In this document: piece by piece, positions 1-9,550 of the stretch
Numbering within the stretch: position 1 is the stretch's first letter
How the letters are laid out: every line of letters begins with the position of its first letter
DNA from: Actinomadura livida
GTDB lineage: Bacteria; Actinomycetota; Actinomycetes; Streptosporangiales; Streptosporangiaceae
Length of the DNA: 64,000 nt
Reading direction: 5' to 3'
Assembly: GCF_014648675.1 (NCBI RefSeq)
Contig: NZ_BMRO01000002.1
Coordinates: 14,800-78,799 of the forward strand
Translations under genes and position numbers: made by a program
The notes under the pieces: generated by a model
Told to the model about the DNA's origin: nothing
The model's database searches: none
Seen by the model: only the letters and a program-made list of their open reading frames with translations

Positions 1-368
1 CGAAGGACCGGCAGGTCTTCAAGACGCCCATCGGCGCCCACCAGGGCCTCGCGCACCCGCTCGCCGCCGCGAAGATCGAGTTGGAGCTGGCGCGGCTGAT
101 GGGGCAGAAGGCCGCCTGGCTGTACGACGGGGGCGACGACGCCGGTGCCGGCGAGGCCGCGAACATGGCCAAGTACGCCGCCGCCGAGGCCGCGATCCAC
201 TGCGTCGACCAGGCGATCCAGACCCACGGCGGCAACGGCCTCACGACCGAGTACGGCGTCGGGATGCTCGCCGGGGTGGTCCGCCTCATGCGCATCGCCC
301 CGGTCAGCCGCGAGATGATCCTCAACTTCGTCGCGCAGCACTCCCTGGGCCTGCCCAAGTCGTACTGA
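1..368 (+). CDS. acyl-CoA dehydrogenase, C-terminal fragment (5' end outside window)
   Basis: The frame is open from base 3 to the TGA at 366-368, about 121 residues. The protein shows the C-terminal helical domain of FAD acyl-CoA dehydrogenases: a DRQVFKTPIGAHQG-like stretch, then an AIQTHGGNG segment and a terminal MRIAPVSREMILNF helix. This family oxidises acyl-CoA to enoyl-CoA in the cytoplasm and passes electrons to ETF. The GGNG motif in the last third matches the position where other members contact FAD across the subunit interface. Substrate length cannot be told from this piece, and the catalytic Glu may lie outside the window. Only 13 bases separate it from the convergent kinase gene. 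Confidence 0.9.
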   Translation, partial: KDRQVFKTPIGAHQGLAHPLAAAKIELELARLMGQKAAWLYDGGDDAGAGEAANMAKYAAAEAAIHCVDQAIQTHGGNGLTTEYGVGMLAGVVRLMRIAPVSREMILNFVAQHSLGLPKSY

Positions 369-381
369 CCGGTCCCCGTAC

Positions 382-954
382 TCAGGGCCCGGCGGCCAGC
401 GCGTCGAGCTGCGCCTCCAGCGGGACGGGCGCGGCCAGCCGGTTGTCGACGGCCGCGTGCGGGACGGGCGGCGCCTCGTCCGGCCGCATCCGCGCGACGA
501 ACGCGGCGAACCCGGCCAGCTTCCCGGTGTCGCGCGGCGACCCGCGCCCCTCCAGGCGGTGCCGCAGCGTCGCGGCGTCCGTGCGGATCCACACCAGCCG
601 CACGGGCGGGCCGCCCAGCGCGGCGGTCCACTCCGCCCAGCGGTCCGCGTCCCGGATCTGGCCGGTGAACGGGCCGCTGAGCAGCACCGGGCAGCCGTGG
701 GAGCGGACCTCCCGGGCCGTCGCGGTCATCCCCGCGTACTCGTGCGGCTTGACGTGCGCGTCGTACCAGGGGCCCTCCCGCTCGCCCGGGTCGCGGCCGG
801 ACGCCGCCAGCGCGGCCTCCACGAACGGCCCGTACATGGTGTCCTTGTCGAGCAGCGCCGGGACGGGGCGCAGCCGCGCCAGCAGCAGGTCGGACACCGT
901 GCTCTTGCCGGAGCCGGGCGGCCCGGCCACCACCCAGGCCGGGGCGGCGCTCAT
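382..954 (-). CDS. P-loop kinase-like ATPase (AAA_33 type)
   Basis: This 190-residue cytoplasmic protein begins with a Walker A motif, GPPGSGKST, at residues 11-19. An LDKDTMYGP segment near residue 35 and an LVWIRTD strand near residue 125 follow, with an arginine-rich lid ([12 protein letters not shown]). The fold is that of small-molecule kinases related to gluconate kinase, chloramphenicol phosphotransferase and zeta toxin. Such enzymes move a phosphate from ATP to a small acceptor, unknown here. The ATG at 952-954 lies inside the stop region of the upstream gene (four-base ATGA overlap), so the two are almost certainly translated together. The longer frame reaching 1908 is an open-frame artefact over the neighbour. 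Confidence 0.8.
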   Translation of the reverse strand: MSAAPAWVVAGPPGSGKSTVSDLLLARLRPVPALLDKDTMYGPFVEAALAASGRDPGEREGPWYDAHVKPHEYAGMTATAREVRSHGCPVLLSGPFTGQIRDADRWAEWTAALGGPPVRLVWIRTDAATLRHRLEGRGSPRDTGKLAGFAAFVARMRPDEAPPVPHAAVDNRLAAPVPLEAQLDALAAGP

Positions 955-2015
955 GCCGACAGCCGCAGCCGGCGGGTCGCCAGCCGCTCGATGCGCTCCT
1001 CGTCGACCTCGTGGCCGAGGCCCGGCTGCGTGAGCGGGACGCCGACCACGCCGCCGGACGACCGGACGGGCGGCGTCACGAACACCGGCCCGCCCGCGGG
1101 GTCGGTCACGTCGCTCGGCAGCGTGCAGCCCGGCAGCGCCGCCAGCGCCACCGCCGCGGCCTGGCCGATGCCGAACGCGCCGCAGCCGCTGCACCACACG
1201 TCCCAGCCGGCCGCGTACGCCAGGTCGTGGGCGCTGCGGGCCGCGGTCAGCCCGCCGAGCCGGTCGAGCCGCAGGTGCAGGGCGCGGCCCGCTTCCAGCG
1301 TCAGGGCCGCGTCGAGGGTCTCCAGGTCGCCGACGGCCGGGGCGACGGCGGTGCCGACCCGCAACTGGAGCCGGGCATGCGCGGCGAGGTCGCCGGCGGG
1401 GAACGGGCGCTCGATCGCCGCCAGGCCGTAGGCGTCCAGCCCCTCCAGGACGGCCATGTGCTCCGGCGACTCGGTGTAGGCGTGGCCCGCGTCCGCGACG
1501 AGCGCGAGCGCCGGGTACGCCTGCCTGATCGTGCGGACCGGCTCGATGTCCCAGCCGGGCCGTATGTCCAGCGTCACGCGGGTGTGGCCCGCTCCAACGG
1601 CGCGGTTGACCCGGGCCGCGACCGTGTCCAGCGCCGGCTCGGGCGAGATCCGCGAACCGGTCACGATGGACGTGCGGGTCCCGCCGAGCGCGTGCGCGAG
1701 CGGCAGGCCGCGCGTCCGGCACCACAGGTCCCAGCAGGCGGTGTCGATCGCGGCGGCCGCCTCCGGGGCGCCGAAGTCCGCGGCGGCGGAGACGTCCTCG
1801 GGGCGGTCCCACTCCAGCCCGACCACCGCGGGCGCCATGCGCTCCTCGATGTCGGCCCAGCCGCGGCCGGGATCGCCCGAGCCGCCGGGGACGGCCATCT
1901 CGCCCCACCCCACCGCGTCACCGCCGGCGAGGCGGACGAGCACGCTCTCCGGCCGCCGCCCGCGCGGCATCGCCACGCGGTAGACGTCGCAGCCATGGAT
2001 CCGAGGCACCCGCAC
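951..2015 (-). CDS. enolase-superfamily protein, OSBS/NSAR-like but lacking catalytic lysines
   Basis: The 354 residues align by eye along the whole o-succinylbenzoate synthase / N-acylamino-acid racemase family. There is an N-terminal capping domain, then a barrel with VADAGHAY (metal Asp175), AIERPF (metal Glu202) and RLDRLGGLT near residue 250. The family uses two lysines, a KxK motif and a KPGRxGG lysine, plus three acidic metal ligands. Here KxK reads T148-L149-D150, the second lysine is Arg249, and the LDES metal ligand is replaced in an APAVGD stretch. It is therefore probably inactive as a racemase or synthase, or has a changed chemistry. The start is a GTG. It overlaps the P-loop kinase gene by four bases, which suggests a joint function. 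Confidence 0.75.
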   Translation of the reverse strand: MRVPRIHGCDVYRVAMPRGRRPESVLVRLAGGDAVGWGEMAVPGGSGDPGRGWADIEERMAPAVVGLEWDRPEDVSAAADFGAPEAAAAIDTACWDLWCRTRGLPLAHALGGTRTSIVTGSRISPEPALDTVAARVNRAVGAGHTRVTLDIRPGWDIEPVRTIRQAYPALALVADAGHAYTESPEHMAVLEGLDAYGLAAIERPFPAGDLAAHARLQLRVGTAVAPAVGDLETLDAALTLEAGRALHLRLDRLGGLTAARSAHDLAYAAGWDVWCSGCGAFGIGQAAAVALAALPGCTLPSDVTDPAGGPVFVTPPVRSSGGVVGVPLTQPGLGHEVDEERIERLATRRLRLSA

Positions 2016-2099
2016 CCGCCCTTCGAGGACCTAGAGGAAGTGGTCTCCTTCAATGATCCCCCCTCCGGGCCCGTGCCGGGGCCGCGGCGGGGCGGAGGA

Positions 2100-3596
2100 T
2101 CACGGGCAGCTGGCCTCCAGCGACACCGGCTTGCTCGGCGGCTTCGACGCGGTCGGGGTGCCGCTCGGCGAGCCGCCGGTCTCGGGCGGGGCCGTGCTCG
2201 CCGCCGCGTTCGGGGAGCCGTCGCCCCGATCACCGTCCGGATCGCCGCTGACCTTGCGGGGATCGGTGTTGACCGCCTCGGCCGCCAGCTTGCGGATGAG
2301 GTCGAAGTCGGGGCTGCCGGTGTAGATCAGCGGGGGCACGAACTGCAGGCTGTTGATCTGCGCGCCGCCCTTCACGCCCTCCGACAGCTTCATCAGCGCG
2401 GGCAGCAGCTCCTGCGGGATGTCGGTGGACAGGGTCCGCTTGGCGGCCGCGGCGAGCTTGTCGAAGCTGGTCAGGACGGTCTGCGGGTCGGCCTGCTCGG
2501 CGATCGCGGCCAGCAGGCACTTCTGCCGGCCCATCCGCACGTAGTCGCTGCTGTTGGTCCGGGACCGGCCGTACCAGAGCGCCTCCTTGCCGCTGAGCGT
2601 CCGGTAGCCGGGCTCCAGCACGGCGCCCTCCAGCCCGTACGGGATGGGCTGCTCGATGTTGATCTTGACGCCGCCCATGGCGTCGATGATGTCGGCGAAG
2701 CCGAACATGTCGACGAGGATGTAGTAGTCGACCCGGAGGCCGAGGATGCCGGCGATCGTGGCCTTCAGCAGCTCGGGGCCGCGCTCGTTCTTCGGGACGC
2801 CCGGCACCACGTCGGGGTGCTCCTCGGCGTACTGGAACACCTCGTTCAGCAGGCCCGGCGTCTGCGGCCCGTCGCCGGTGAAGCCGTAGGGGAACCGGTC
2901 GCGGGCGGGGCCGGGCGGCAGCTGGAAGCCCTCCAGGTTGCGGGGGAGGCTCAGCAGGACCGTGTCGCCGGTGTCGGTGTCGACGCTCGCCACCGTCATG
3001 CTGTCGGTGCGCACGCCGGTGCGGTCCTCGGCGGCGTCGCCGCCGAGCAGCAGGATGTTGACCCGGGCCTGCCCGTCGAACGGGTCGTCGGCGTCGACCT
3101 GCTTGCCGTTCCCGCCGCCGCTGCGGAAGATGCTGGTCAGCGCGTCGCGGTAGACGTAGGTGCCGTGCGCCGACCAGGCCACCGGCACCGCGACGGCGAA
3201 GCACATCACGGCGACGGCCGCGGCGCCCAGCGTGCGGGCCGCGGCCGACAGCCGCAGGGGACGCAGGATCTGGTAGGAGCGGATCACGATGAAGACCCAC
3301 ACCACGCCGAGCGCCAGCAGCCCGACCGAGAGCCGCTCCACGACCTCCGGGCGGACGGCGAGCTGCAGCAGGTCCGGCCGGTAGACGGTGCCGGCGGCCC
3401 CCACCGCGGCGAGGAGTGCGACGTACAGCGCGAGCAGCAGGCTCCCGGCCACCCGGCGGCCGGTGACGAGGTGGGCGACGCCCCAGACCAGGGCGGACGC
3501 GAGGGTCAGCGCGAGCGCGCGGGGGAGGCCCACGGCACCGCCGGAGGAGCGATCCCCGTCCCCTTCCCCGGCGCGCCGACTCGCCGACCGACCCAT
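2100..3596 (-). CDS. LytR-CpsA-Psr (LCP) family cell-wall glycopolymer ligase
   Basis: About 498 residues. Four hydrophobic segments occupy roughly residues 20-150, and an extracellular LCP domain follows. It begins at VNILLLGGD, has the RTDSMTV motif and the LSLPRN strand, and later has DYYILVDMFGFADIIDAMGG and GYRTLSGKEALWYGRSR, whose arginines bind the polyprenyl pyrophosphate group in the family. LCP enzymes attach teichoic-acid-like or arabinogalactan-like polymers to peptidoglycan outside the membrane. The tail is proline/serine-rich and low in complexity. I chose the ATG at 3596 because a GGAG sits five bases upstream; a GTG at 3614 is the alternative. Confidence 0.9.
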   Translation of the reverse strand: MGRSASRRAGEGDGDRSSGGAVGLPRALALTLASALVWGVAHLVTGRRVAGSLLLALYVALLAAVGAAGTVYRPDLLQLAVRPEVVERLSVGLLALGVVWVFIVIRSYQILRPLRLSAAARTLGAAAVAVMCFAVAVPVAWSAHGTYVYRDALTSIFRSGGGNGKQVDADDPFDGQARVNILLLGGDAAEDRTGVRTDSMTVASVDTDTGDTVLLSLPRNLEGFQLPPGPARDRFPYGFTGDGPQTPGLLNEVFQYAEEHPDVVPGVPKNERGPELLKATIAGILGLRVDYYILVDMFGFADIIDAMGGVKINIEQPIPYGLEGAVLEPGYRTLSGKEALWYGRSRTNSSDYVRMGRQKCLLAAIAEQADPQTVLTSFDKLAAAAKRTLSTDIPQELLPALMKLSEGVKGGAQINSLQFVPPLIYTGSPDFDLIRKLAAEAVNTDPRKVSGDPDGDRGDGSPNAAASTAPPETGGSPSGTPTASKPPSKPVSLEASCP

Positions 3597-3618
3597 GTAC
3601 GCTCCGATTCCCACCCAC

Positions 3619-3640
3619 GGTGAATTAAGCCTGGTTCACC
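3619..3640. promoter_or_regulatory. inverted repeat GGTGAA-N10-TTCACC upstream of the LCP gene
   Basis: Perfect six-base arms lie 22-44 bases before the LCP start codon, where an operator or -35/-10 region would be. A similar pair with a 7-base spacer lies before the LPMO gene at 39794-39812. No regulator can be assigned. Confidence 0.35.
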
Positions 3641-3661
3641 CTATGGACGCGCGGGACCGGT

Positions 3662-3676
3662 CAAAAGTTGCTTTTG
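3662..3676. promoter_or_regulatory. palindrome CAAAAG-TTG-CTTTTG
   Basis: A perfect 6+3+6 palindrome in a short AT-richer patch about 65 bases upstream of the LCP gene, in an otherwise GC-saturated intergenic region. It may be a regulator site; none is known to me with this sequence. Confidence 0.3.
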
Positions 3677-3794
3677 GGAGCCGTCCGCGTGCGAGCGCGT
3701 GTGACCTCAGGCACAGCCGCCGCCCAGGATATGCAATCCGGTGATCAGTTGGCAGCCCGACCCCCGGATCTTGGGCCGCCCGTGCCGCGCCCCG

Positions 3795-3837
3795 CCGCCG
3801 CCCGCCCGCCGGCGCGGGTGCGCGCGGCGGGCGGCGG
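3795..3837. terminator. GC-rich hairpin after guaB1
   Basis: Eleven-base perfect arms (3795-3805 and 3827-3837) with a 21-base loop, directly behind the guaB1 stop codon at 3849 on the minus strand. There is no clear T-run. A factor-assisted or L-shaped actinobacterial terminator is likely. Confidence 0.45.
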
Positions 3838-3848
3838 ACCGGAAGGTT

Positions 3849-5303
<1,455 letters not shown>

Positions 5304-5527
5304 TCACGGTTCCGGGCGGGCTGGGGCAGCGTACATTGTCCGCTATACCCGGCCGTGCTCCGGCCACGCCGCCCCTCCGGGCCCGTACCCAGGGGCGATG
5401 CCCGCCGTGTCCGCGCGGCGCCGCGGCGCGATCCCCGGACGCCGATTCCCGCCCCTTCCAGGCGTGATCGAAGTGAACTGGATTACGTGCCTGAAAACGG
5501 TGCAACGTAGGGCTTGGCTCTCTGTAA

Positions 5528-5547
5528 AGTTACCTCTTGACGTAACT
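5528..5547. promoter_or_regulatory. dyad AGTTAC-N8-GTAACT
   Basis: Perfect six-base inverted arms in an AT-richer stretch of the guaB1/Lrp divergent region. It could be an operator or a small hairpin. It is too far (over 240 bases) from either start to assign. Confidence 0.3.
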
Positions 5548-5863
5548 GCGCCCCCGATGCACTTTTCTTACATGTGCCTCGCGCGGACGGCGGAACCCGC
5601 CGCAGGGGCGTGACAGCAGAACACCGGGAGAAGCGCATGCAGGTCACGCACTTGGGCCCGGTCAGCCGCGCTCGCCCGCGCCGCGGGCCGCCCGGTCCGG
5701 GCGGCGACCACCGCGGCGGACGCCGTCCCCCCGCCCGGCCGCCGCCCGCCCGCCCCGTCCCCGGCAGCGTTGCGCTCTCGGCGGGGTTCGCCGGGCGTCG
5801 GAAACGGCGCCGCCCCGAACCCGGAGCAGACGCATCGACGGCCCCCGGGCACCGCGAACACGA

Positions 5864-5912
5864 GCAAGATCAATATTTGACGTCATACCGTCCCGAAATG
5901 GAATGATCTTGC
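5864..5912. promoter_or_regulatory. nine-base inverted half-sites, 40 bases apart, before the Lrp-type gene
   Basis: GCAAGATCA (5864-5872) and TGATCTTGC (5904-5912) are perfect inverted copies whose centres are 40 bases apart, about four helical turns. The spacer is AT-rich for this genome and contains a TTGACG/-35-like element. The last half-site ends 40 bases before the chosen start. Lrp-family proteins bind spaced half-sites and usually autoregulate, so this is a good candidate auto-operator. Confidence 0.5.
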
Positions 5913-5952
5913 AGCTGGCAGAACTGGTCATCAGATGTCGAGGAGGAAAGCC

Positions 5953-6867
5953 GTGCTGGATGCGGTCGACGCCGTGCTCGTCCGCGAGCTCCAGCGGGAT
6001 GGCAGGGCGACGTTCCAGGCGCTCGCCGACCGCGTCGGGCTTTCCCGCACGGCCGTGCGGGCACGGGTGCAGCACCTTCTCGAGACGCGAGTCGTCCGCG
6101 TCGTGGGCATCGTGCACGCCGCCGTCGTCGGCGCGGAGGCGATCGGGCACGTGTCGGTCGCGGTGGACGGGTCGGCGCGGGAGGCGGCCGCGGCCGTCGC
6201 CGAGCGTCCCGCCGTCAGCTTCGCCGCGCTGACCGCGGGGCCGCACGACCTCGTCGCGCAGGTCCGCACCCGCGACGACGCCGCCCTCGCCGCCGAGGTG
6301 GACCACATCCGGTCCATCCCCGGGGTGCGCGCGGCCGAGGTGTTCCGGTCGGTGGCCACCGTGCGCGACAAGCACGCGGTGGTGCGCGAGCTCGGCGAGA
6401 TCAGCCTGGACGACATCGACTGGCGGCTCCTGCACGAGCTGCAGCGCGACGGGCGCGCCCCCTACACGCGCCTCGCGCACGTCATCGGGCTGTCGCAGGC
6501 CGCCACCCGGGCCCGGGTGGTCAGGCTGATGCGCTCGGGCGTCATCCAGGTCACCGGCCTGGCCGACCCGCTGGCCCTCGGCGCCGCCGAGCTGGGCGGC
6601 TTCGGGCTGGTGGTGACCGGCGGGCTGCGGAAGACCGCCGAGGCGGTCGCCGCCCAGGACGGCGTCCGCTACCTCGCGACGGGCTTCGGCCGCTACGACA
6701 TCGTCGGGCAGGCCGAGGCGGCCACCCGCAGCGAGCTGGTCGGCGTCCTCGACGCGATCCGCTCGGTGCCCGGGGTGACGGTCCGGGAGTCCTGGCACCA
6801 CCTGGACGTGGTCAAGGAGTCCTACGCCGTCGAGCTCCCCGCCTACCCCCTCAACGGGTCGTCCTGA
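5953..6867 (+). CDS. double-module Lrp/AsnC family transcriptional regulator
   Basis: The 304 residues form two complete Lrp/AsnC units in tandem. Each starts with a winged HTH (LVRELQRDGRATFQALADRVGLSRTAVRARV-like, and again DWRLLHELQRDGRAPYTRLAHVIGLSQAATRARV), and each continues into an AsnC-type alpha/beta ligand domain. Single-unit members are about 150 residues, so this protein resembles a covalent dimer, an arrangement common in actinomycetes. The GTG at 5953 is chosen because AGGAGG lies seven bases ahead; an ATG 18 bases upstream has no ribosome site. The ligand is probably an amino acid or related metabolite, but the sequence does not say which. Confidence 0.88.
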   Translation: MLDAVDAVLVRELQRDGRATFQALADRVGLSRTAVRARVQHLLETRVVRVVGIVHAAVVGAEAIGHVSVAVDGSAREAAAAVAERPAVSFAALTAGPHDLVAQVRTRDDAALAAEVDHIRSIPGVRAAEVFRSVATVRDKHAVVRELGEISLDDIDWRLLHELQRDGRAPYTRLAHVIGLSQAATRARVVRLMRSGVIQVTGLADPLALGAAELGGFGLVVTGGLRKTAEAVAAQDGVRYLATGFGRYDIVGQAEAATRSELVGVLDAIRSVPGVTVRESWHHLDVVKESYAVELPAYPLNGSS

Positions 6868-6924
6868 CCTCCCCGCCCCGGTCACGGCCCGCTCGTGGCC
6901 GGGGCACCGCACGCGGCCGCCGGG

Positions 6925-7797
6925 TCAGTGGTCCTCGCGGGCCGTCTCCTTGGCGAACGTGAGGAAATCGCGTGCGGCGGGCGGGAGCCTCCGGTGCGCG
7001 TGCACGAGCCCGATCATGCGGGTGAGCGGCGGCATGAACGACCGGACGGTCACGCCCTCGGTGTCCTCGATCTGGTTGCGGTACCACAGCAGGGAGCCCA
7101 TCCCGGCGCGGACCCAGCCGAGCCAGGCGCCGCGCTCGTCGGACTCGACCGCCGCCACCGGCACGGCGCCGATGCGCCGCAGCAGCGTGTCGATCTCGGC
7201 GCGCCGGGCGCTGCCGCGGGCGGGCAGCACCAGCCGCATCCCGTCCAGCGCCGCGGGCGGCACCGGCTCGCGCACCTGCAGCGCGGGCGGCGAGATCAGC
7301 ACGACCTCCCGCTGCTCGAACGGGTGCGCGGACATGTCGCCGGGGACGGGCAGGTCGGTCAGCGCGAGGTCGGCGCGGCCCGCGCGCAGCGCCGCCGCGA
7401 CCTGGTCGCGGTCCTCGCAGCGGATCACCCGGACCCGGACGGCCGGCTGGTCGCGGGCGAAGCGGGGGATGAGCCGGCCGGTCAGCTCCGGCTCCAGGGA
7501 CGCCGTGACGGCGATGCGCAGGTCGGCGCCGCGCCCGTTGGCCCGGGTGACCGCCAGGGCCTCGATGGCCTCGACGGCGTCCAGCGCGACGCGGGCCTCC
7601 CGCACGACCTGCTCCCCGACGGGGGTGAGGACGACGCCGCGGCCGGAACGCGCGAAGAGCTCGACGCCGAGTTCGCGCTCGAGTTCGCGGACGGCCCGCG
7701 AGAGCGCGGGCTGGGCCACGTAGAGAGCCTGGGCCGCCGACGTCATCGTGCCGTGGTCGGCGGTGGCCACGACATAGCGCAGCTGCCGCAGATTCAT
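6925..7797 (-). CDS. LysR family transcriptional regulator
   Basis: 290 residues. It begins MNLRQLRYVVATADHGTMTSAAQALYVAQPALSRAVRELE, the standard LysR HTH, and continues with a periplasmic-binding-protein-like co-inducer domain from about residue 90. The ATG at 7795-7797 gives the usual family N-terminus; the open frame extends 14 codons further. It follows the exporter gene on the same strand with a 93-base gap, so it may be co-transcribed or have its own promoter. The target is unknown. The usual LysR layout (a divergent target gene) is absent here. Confidence 0.87.
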   Translation of the reverse strand: MNLRQLRYVVATADHGTMTSAAQALYVAQPALSRAVRELERELGVELFARSGRGVVLTPVGEQVVREARVALDAVEAIEALAVTRANGRGADLRIAVTASLEPELTGRLIPRFARDQPAVRVRVIRCEDRDQVAAALRAGRADLALTDLPVPGDMSAHPFEQREVVLISPPALQVREPVPPAALDGMRLVLPARGSARRAEIDTLLRRIGAVPVAAVESDERGAWLGWVRAGMGSLLWYRNQIEDTEGVTVRSFMPPLTRMIGLVHAHRRLPPAARDFLTFAKETAREDH

Positions 7798-7890
7798 GCC
7801 CTCGACCGTATGACAACGAACCGATTCGGTCCTGGACATAGCCGGAATCGGACCGAGAATCGATGCCCGCGGCCCCGTCCGGCCAGGTGG

Positions 7891-9459
7891 TCAGGGCCGC
7901 GTGCCCGGCGGCGCGTCCCCGCGCGGGCCCGCGGCGACGGTCTCCGGCCGGGGCTGCAGCTGCGGGGCGCCGACGCCGCACTGGGTCCGGCACTCCGGTG
8001 CGACCTTCTCCCCGGACGGGGTCCGCAGCGCGTCGTCGGCGACGGTCAGGAAGGTCAGCAGCGCCCCGGCGGCCAGCAGCGCGGCGCACGCCACCATCGC
8101 GATCCCGAACCCGCGCGAGAACTCGGCGGGGTTCTGGTAGGCGTCGCCGGTCAGCCCGGCCAGCGGCGGGATCGCCGCCACCGCCAGCAGCCCGGCGGCC
8201 CGCGCCACCGCGTTGTTGACGCCGCTCGCCACGCCCGCGTGGCGGACCTGCGCGGTGGCGAGCACGGTGGCGGTGAGCGGCGCGACCGCCGCCGACAGCC
8301 CCAGCCCGAACACCACCACCGCCGGCAGGACGTCGCGCAGGTACGAGGCGCCCTCGCCGACCCGGGCGACCAGCAGCATCCCCGCGGCCGCCACCAGCAT
8401 CCCGGCCGTCATCGGCAGCCGCGGGCCGATCCGCTGCGCGAGCGCGCCCGCCCGGGCCGACAGCAGCAGCATCAGCACCGTGACCGGCAGCAGCGCGGTC
8501 CCCGCGGCGATCGGCGAGAACCCGCCGACGACCTGCAGGTTCAGGACGAACAGGAAGAACAGCACGCCCATCCCGCCGTACATGATGAACGTGACGAGGT
8601 TGACGGCGCTGAACTGCCGGGAGGCGAACACGTCCAGCGGCAGCATCGGCCGCGGCGGCGGCTCGCGGCCCGGCCGCCGGCCGCCGCGGGACCTTCCCGC
8701 GCCGCGGGCCCGCTCGACGAGCACGAAGGCGACGGCGGCCGCGGCGCCCGCCGCGGCCGCGCCGGCGACCAGCGGGCTCGGGCCGGCCGCGGGCGCCTCG
8801 GTGAACGCGTACGTCGTCCCCGCCAGCGCGAGCGCCGCCAGCACCGCGCCGAGCACGTCGAAGCGCCCGCGGGCCTCCGGGTCGGCGCTCTCGGGGACGT
8901 GCCGCACCGCCACCAGCACCACCACGGCGGCCAGCGGGACGTTCAGCAGGAACACCCAGCGCCATCCGGCCGCCTCCACCAGCCAGCCGCCCGCGAACGG
9001 CCCGGCCGCGCCGGCGACCCCGGCCAGGCCCGACCAGGCGCCCACCGCGCGGGGGCGGTCGTCGGCGGTGAACGACGCCTGGATGATCGCCAGGGAGCCC
9101 GGGGTCAGCAGGGCCCCGCCCACCCCCTGCAGCGCCCGCGACAGGACCAGCATCTCGATGTTCGGGGCGAGGCCGCACAGCGCCGACGCGACCGCGAACC
9201 AGACGACGCCGGTCAGGAAGATCCTCCGGCGCCCGAGCCGGTCGCCCAGCGATCCGCCGAGCAGGATGAACCCGGCGAGCGTCAGCGTGTAGGCGTTCAC
9301 CGTCCACTGGAGCCCGGCCATGTCGGCGCCGAGGTCGTCCGCCAGCGCGGGCAGCGCCACGTTCACGACGGTGGCGTCGAGCAGCGCCACGCCCGACCCG
9401 AGGACCGTCGCCAGCAGGATCCAGCGTCCGGGCCCGGTTCCCAGCCGGACGTCCGCCAT
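7891..9459 (-). CDS. MFS drug exporter, DHA2 (EmrB/QacA) family, 14 TMS
   Basis: 522 residues with about 14 hydrophobic segments. Family motifs include LLDATVVNVALPALADDL in the first segment, GDRLGRRRIFLTG (MFS motif A) near residue 75, and ALQGVGGALLTPGSLAII (motif-C region). DHA2 proteins export drugs or small metabolites by proton antiport at the inner membrane. A charged, proline/arginine-rich cytoplasmic loop of about 30 residues lies mid-protein, and the C-terminal 50 residues are a hydrophilic tail with two Cys. The substrate cannot be read from the sequence. Confidence 0.9.
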   Translation of the reverse strand: MADVRLGTGPGRWILLATVLGSGVALLDATVVNVALPALADDLGADMAGLQWTVNAYTLTLAGFILLGGSLGDRLGRRRIFLTGVVWFAVASALCGLAPNIEMLVLSRALQGVGGALLTPGSLAIIQASFTADDRPRAVGAWSGLAGVAGAAGPFAGGWLVEAAGWRWVFLLNVPLAAVVVLVAVRHVPESADPEARGRFDVLGAVLAALALAGTTYAFTEAPAAGPSPLVAGAAAAGAAAAVAFVLVERARGAGRSRGGRRPGREPPPRPMLPLDVFASRQFSAVNLVTFIMYGGMGVLFFLFVLNLQVVGGFSPIAAGTALLPVTVLMLLLSARAGALAQRIGPRLPMTAGMLVAAAGMLLVARVGEGASYLRDVLPAVVVFGLGLSAAVAPLTATVLATAQVRHAGVASGVNNAVARAAGLLAVAAIPPLAGLTGDAYQNPAEFSRGFGIAMVACAALLAAGALLTFLTVADDALRTPSGEKVAPECRTQCGVGAPQLQPRPETVAAGPRGDAPPGTRP

Positions 9460-9550
9460 CAGGCGGCCGGCTCATCGGCGAACATGCCTGCATCGTGCCA
9501 CGTTCGCGCGCGGTCATGCGTCCCGCCGGGTCACGCGTCCGGCGCGGCGG

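Noticed and set aside
1011..3623. 870-codon open frame antisense to the enolase-like and LCP genes
   Set aside because: Typical GC-rich antisense open frame. The opposite strand encodes clear protein families.
5304..5640. Possible purine riboswitch upstream of guaB1
   Set aside because: No recognisable purine-aptamer core; only a small dyad (5528-5547) far from the start.
5638..5906. 89-codon plus-strand open frame with a GGGAGA ribosome-like site
   Set aside because: The composition is Pro/Arg-rich with no known motif, and its end runs into the promoter-like DNA of the Lrp gene. Coding is not supported.
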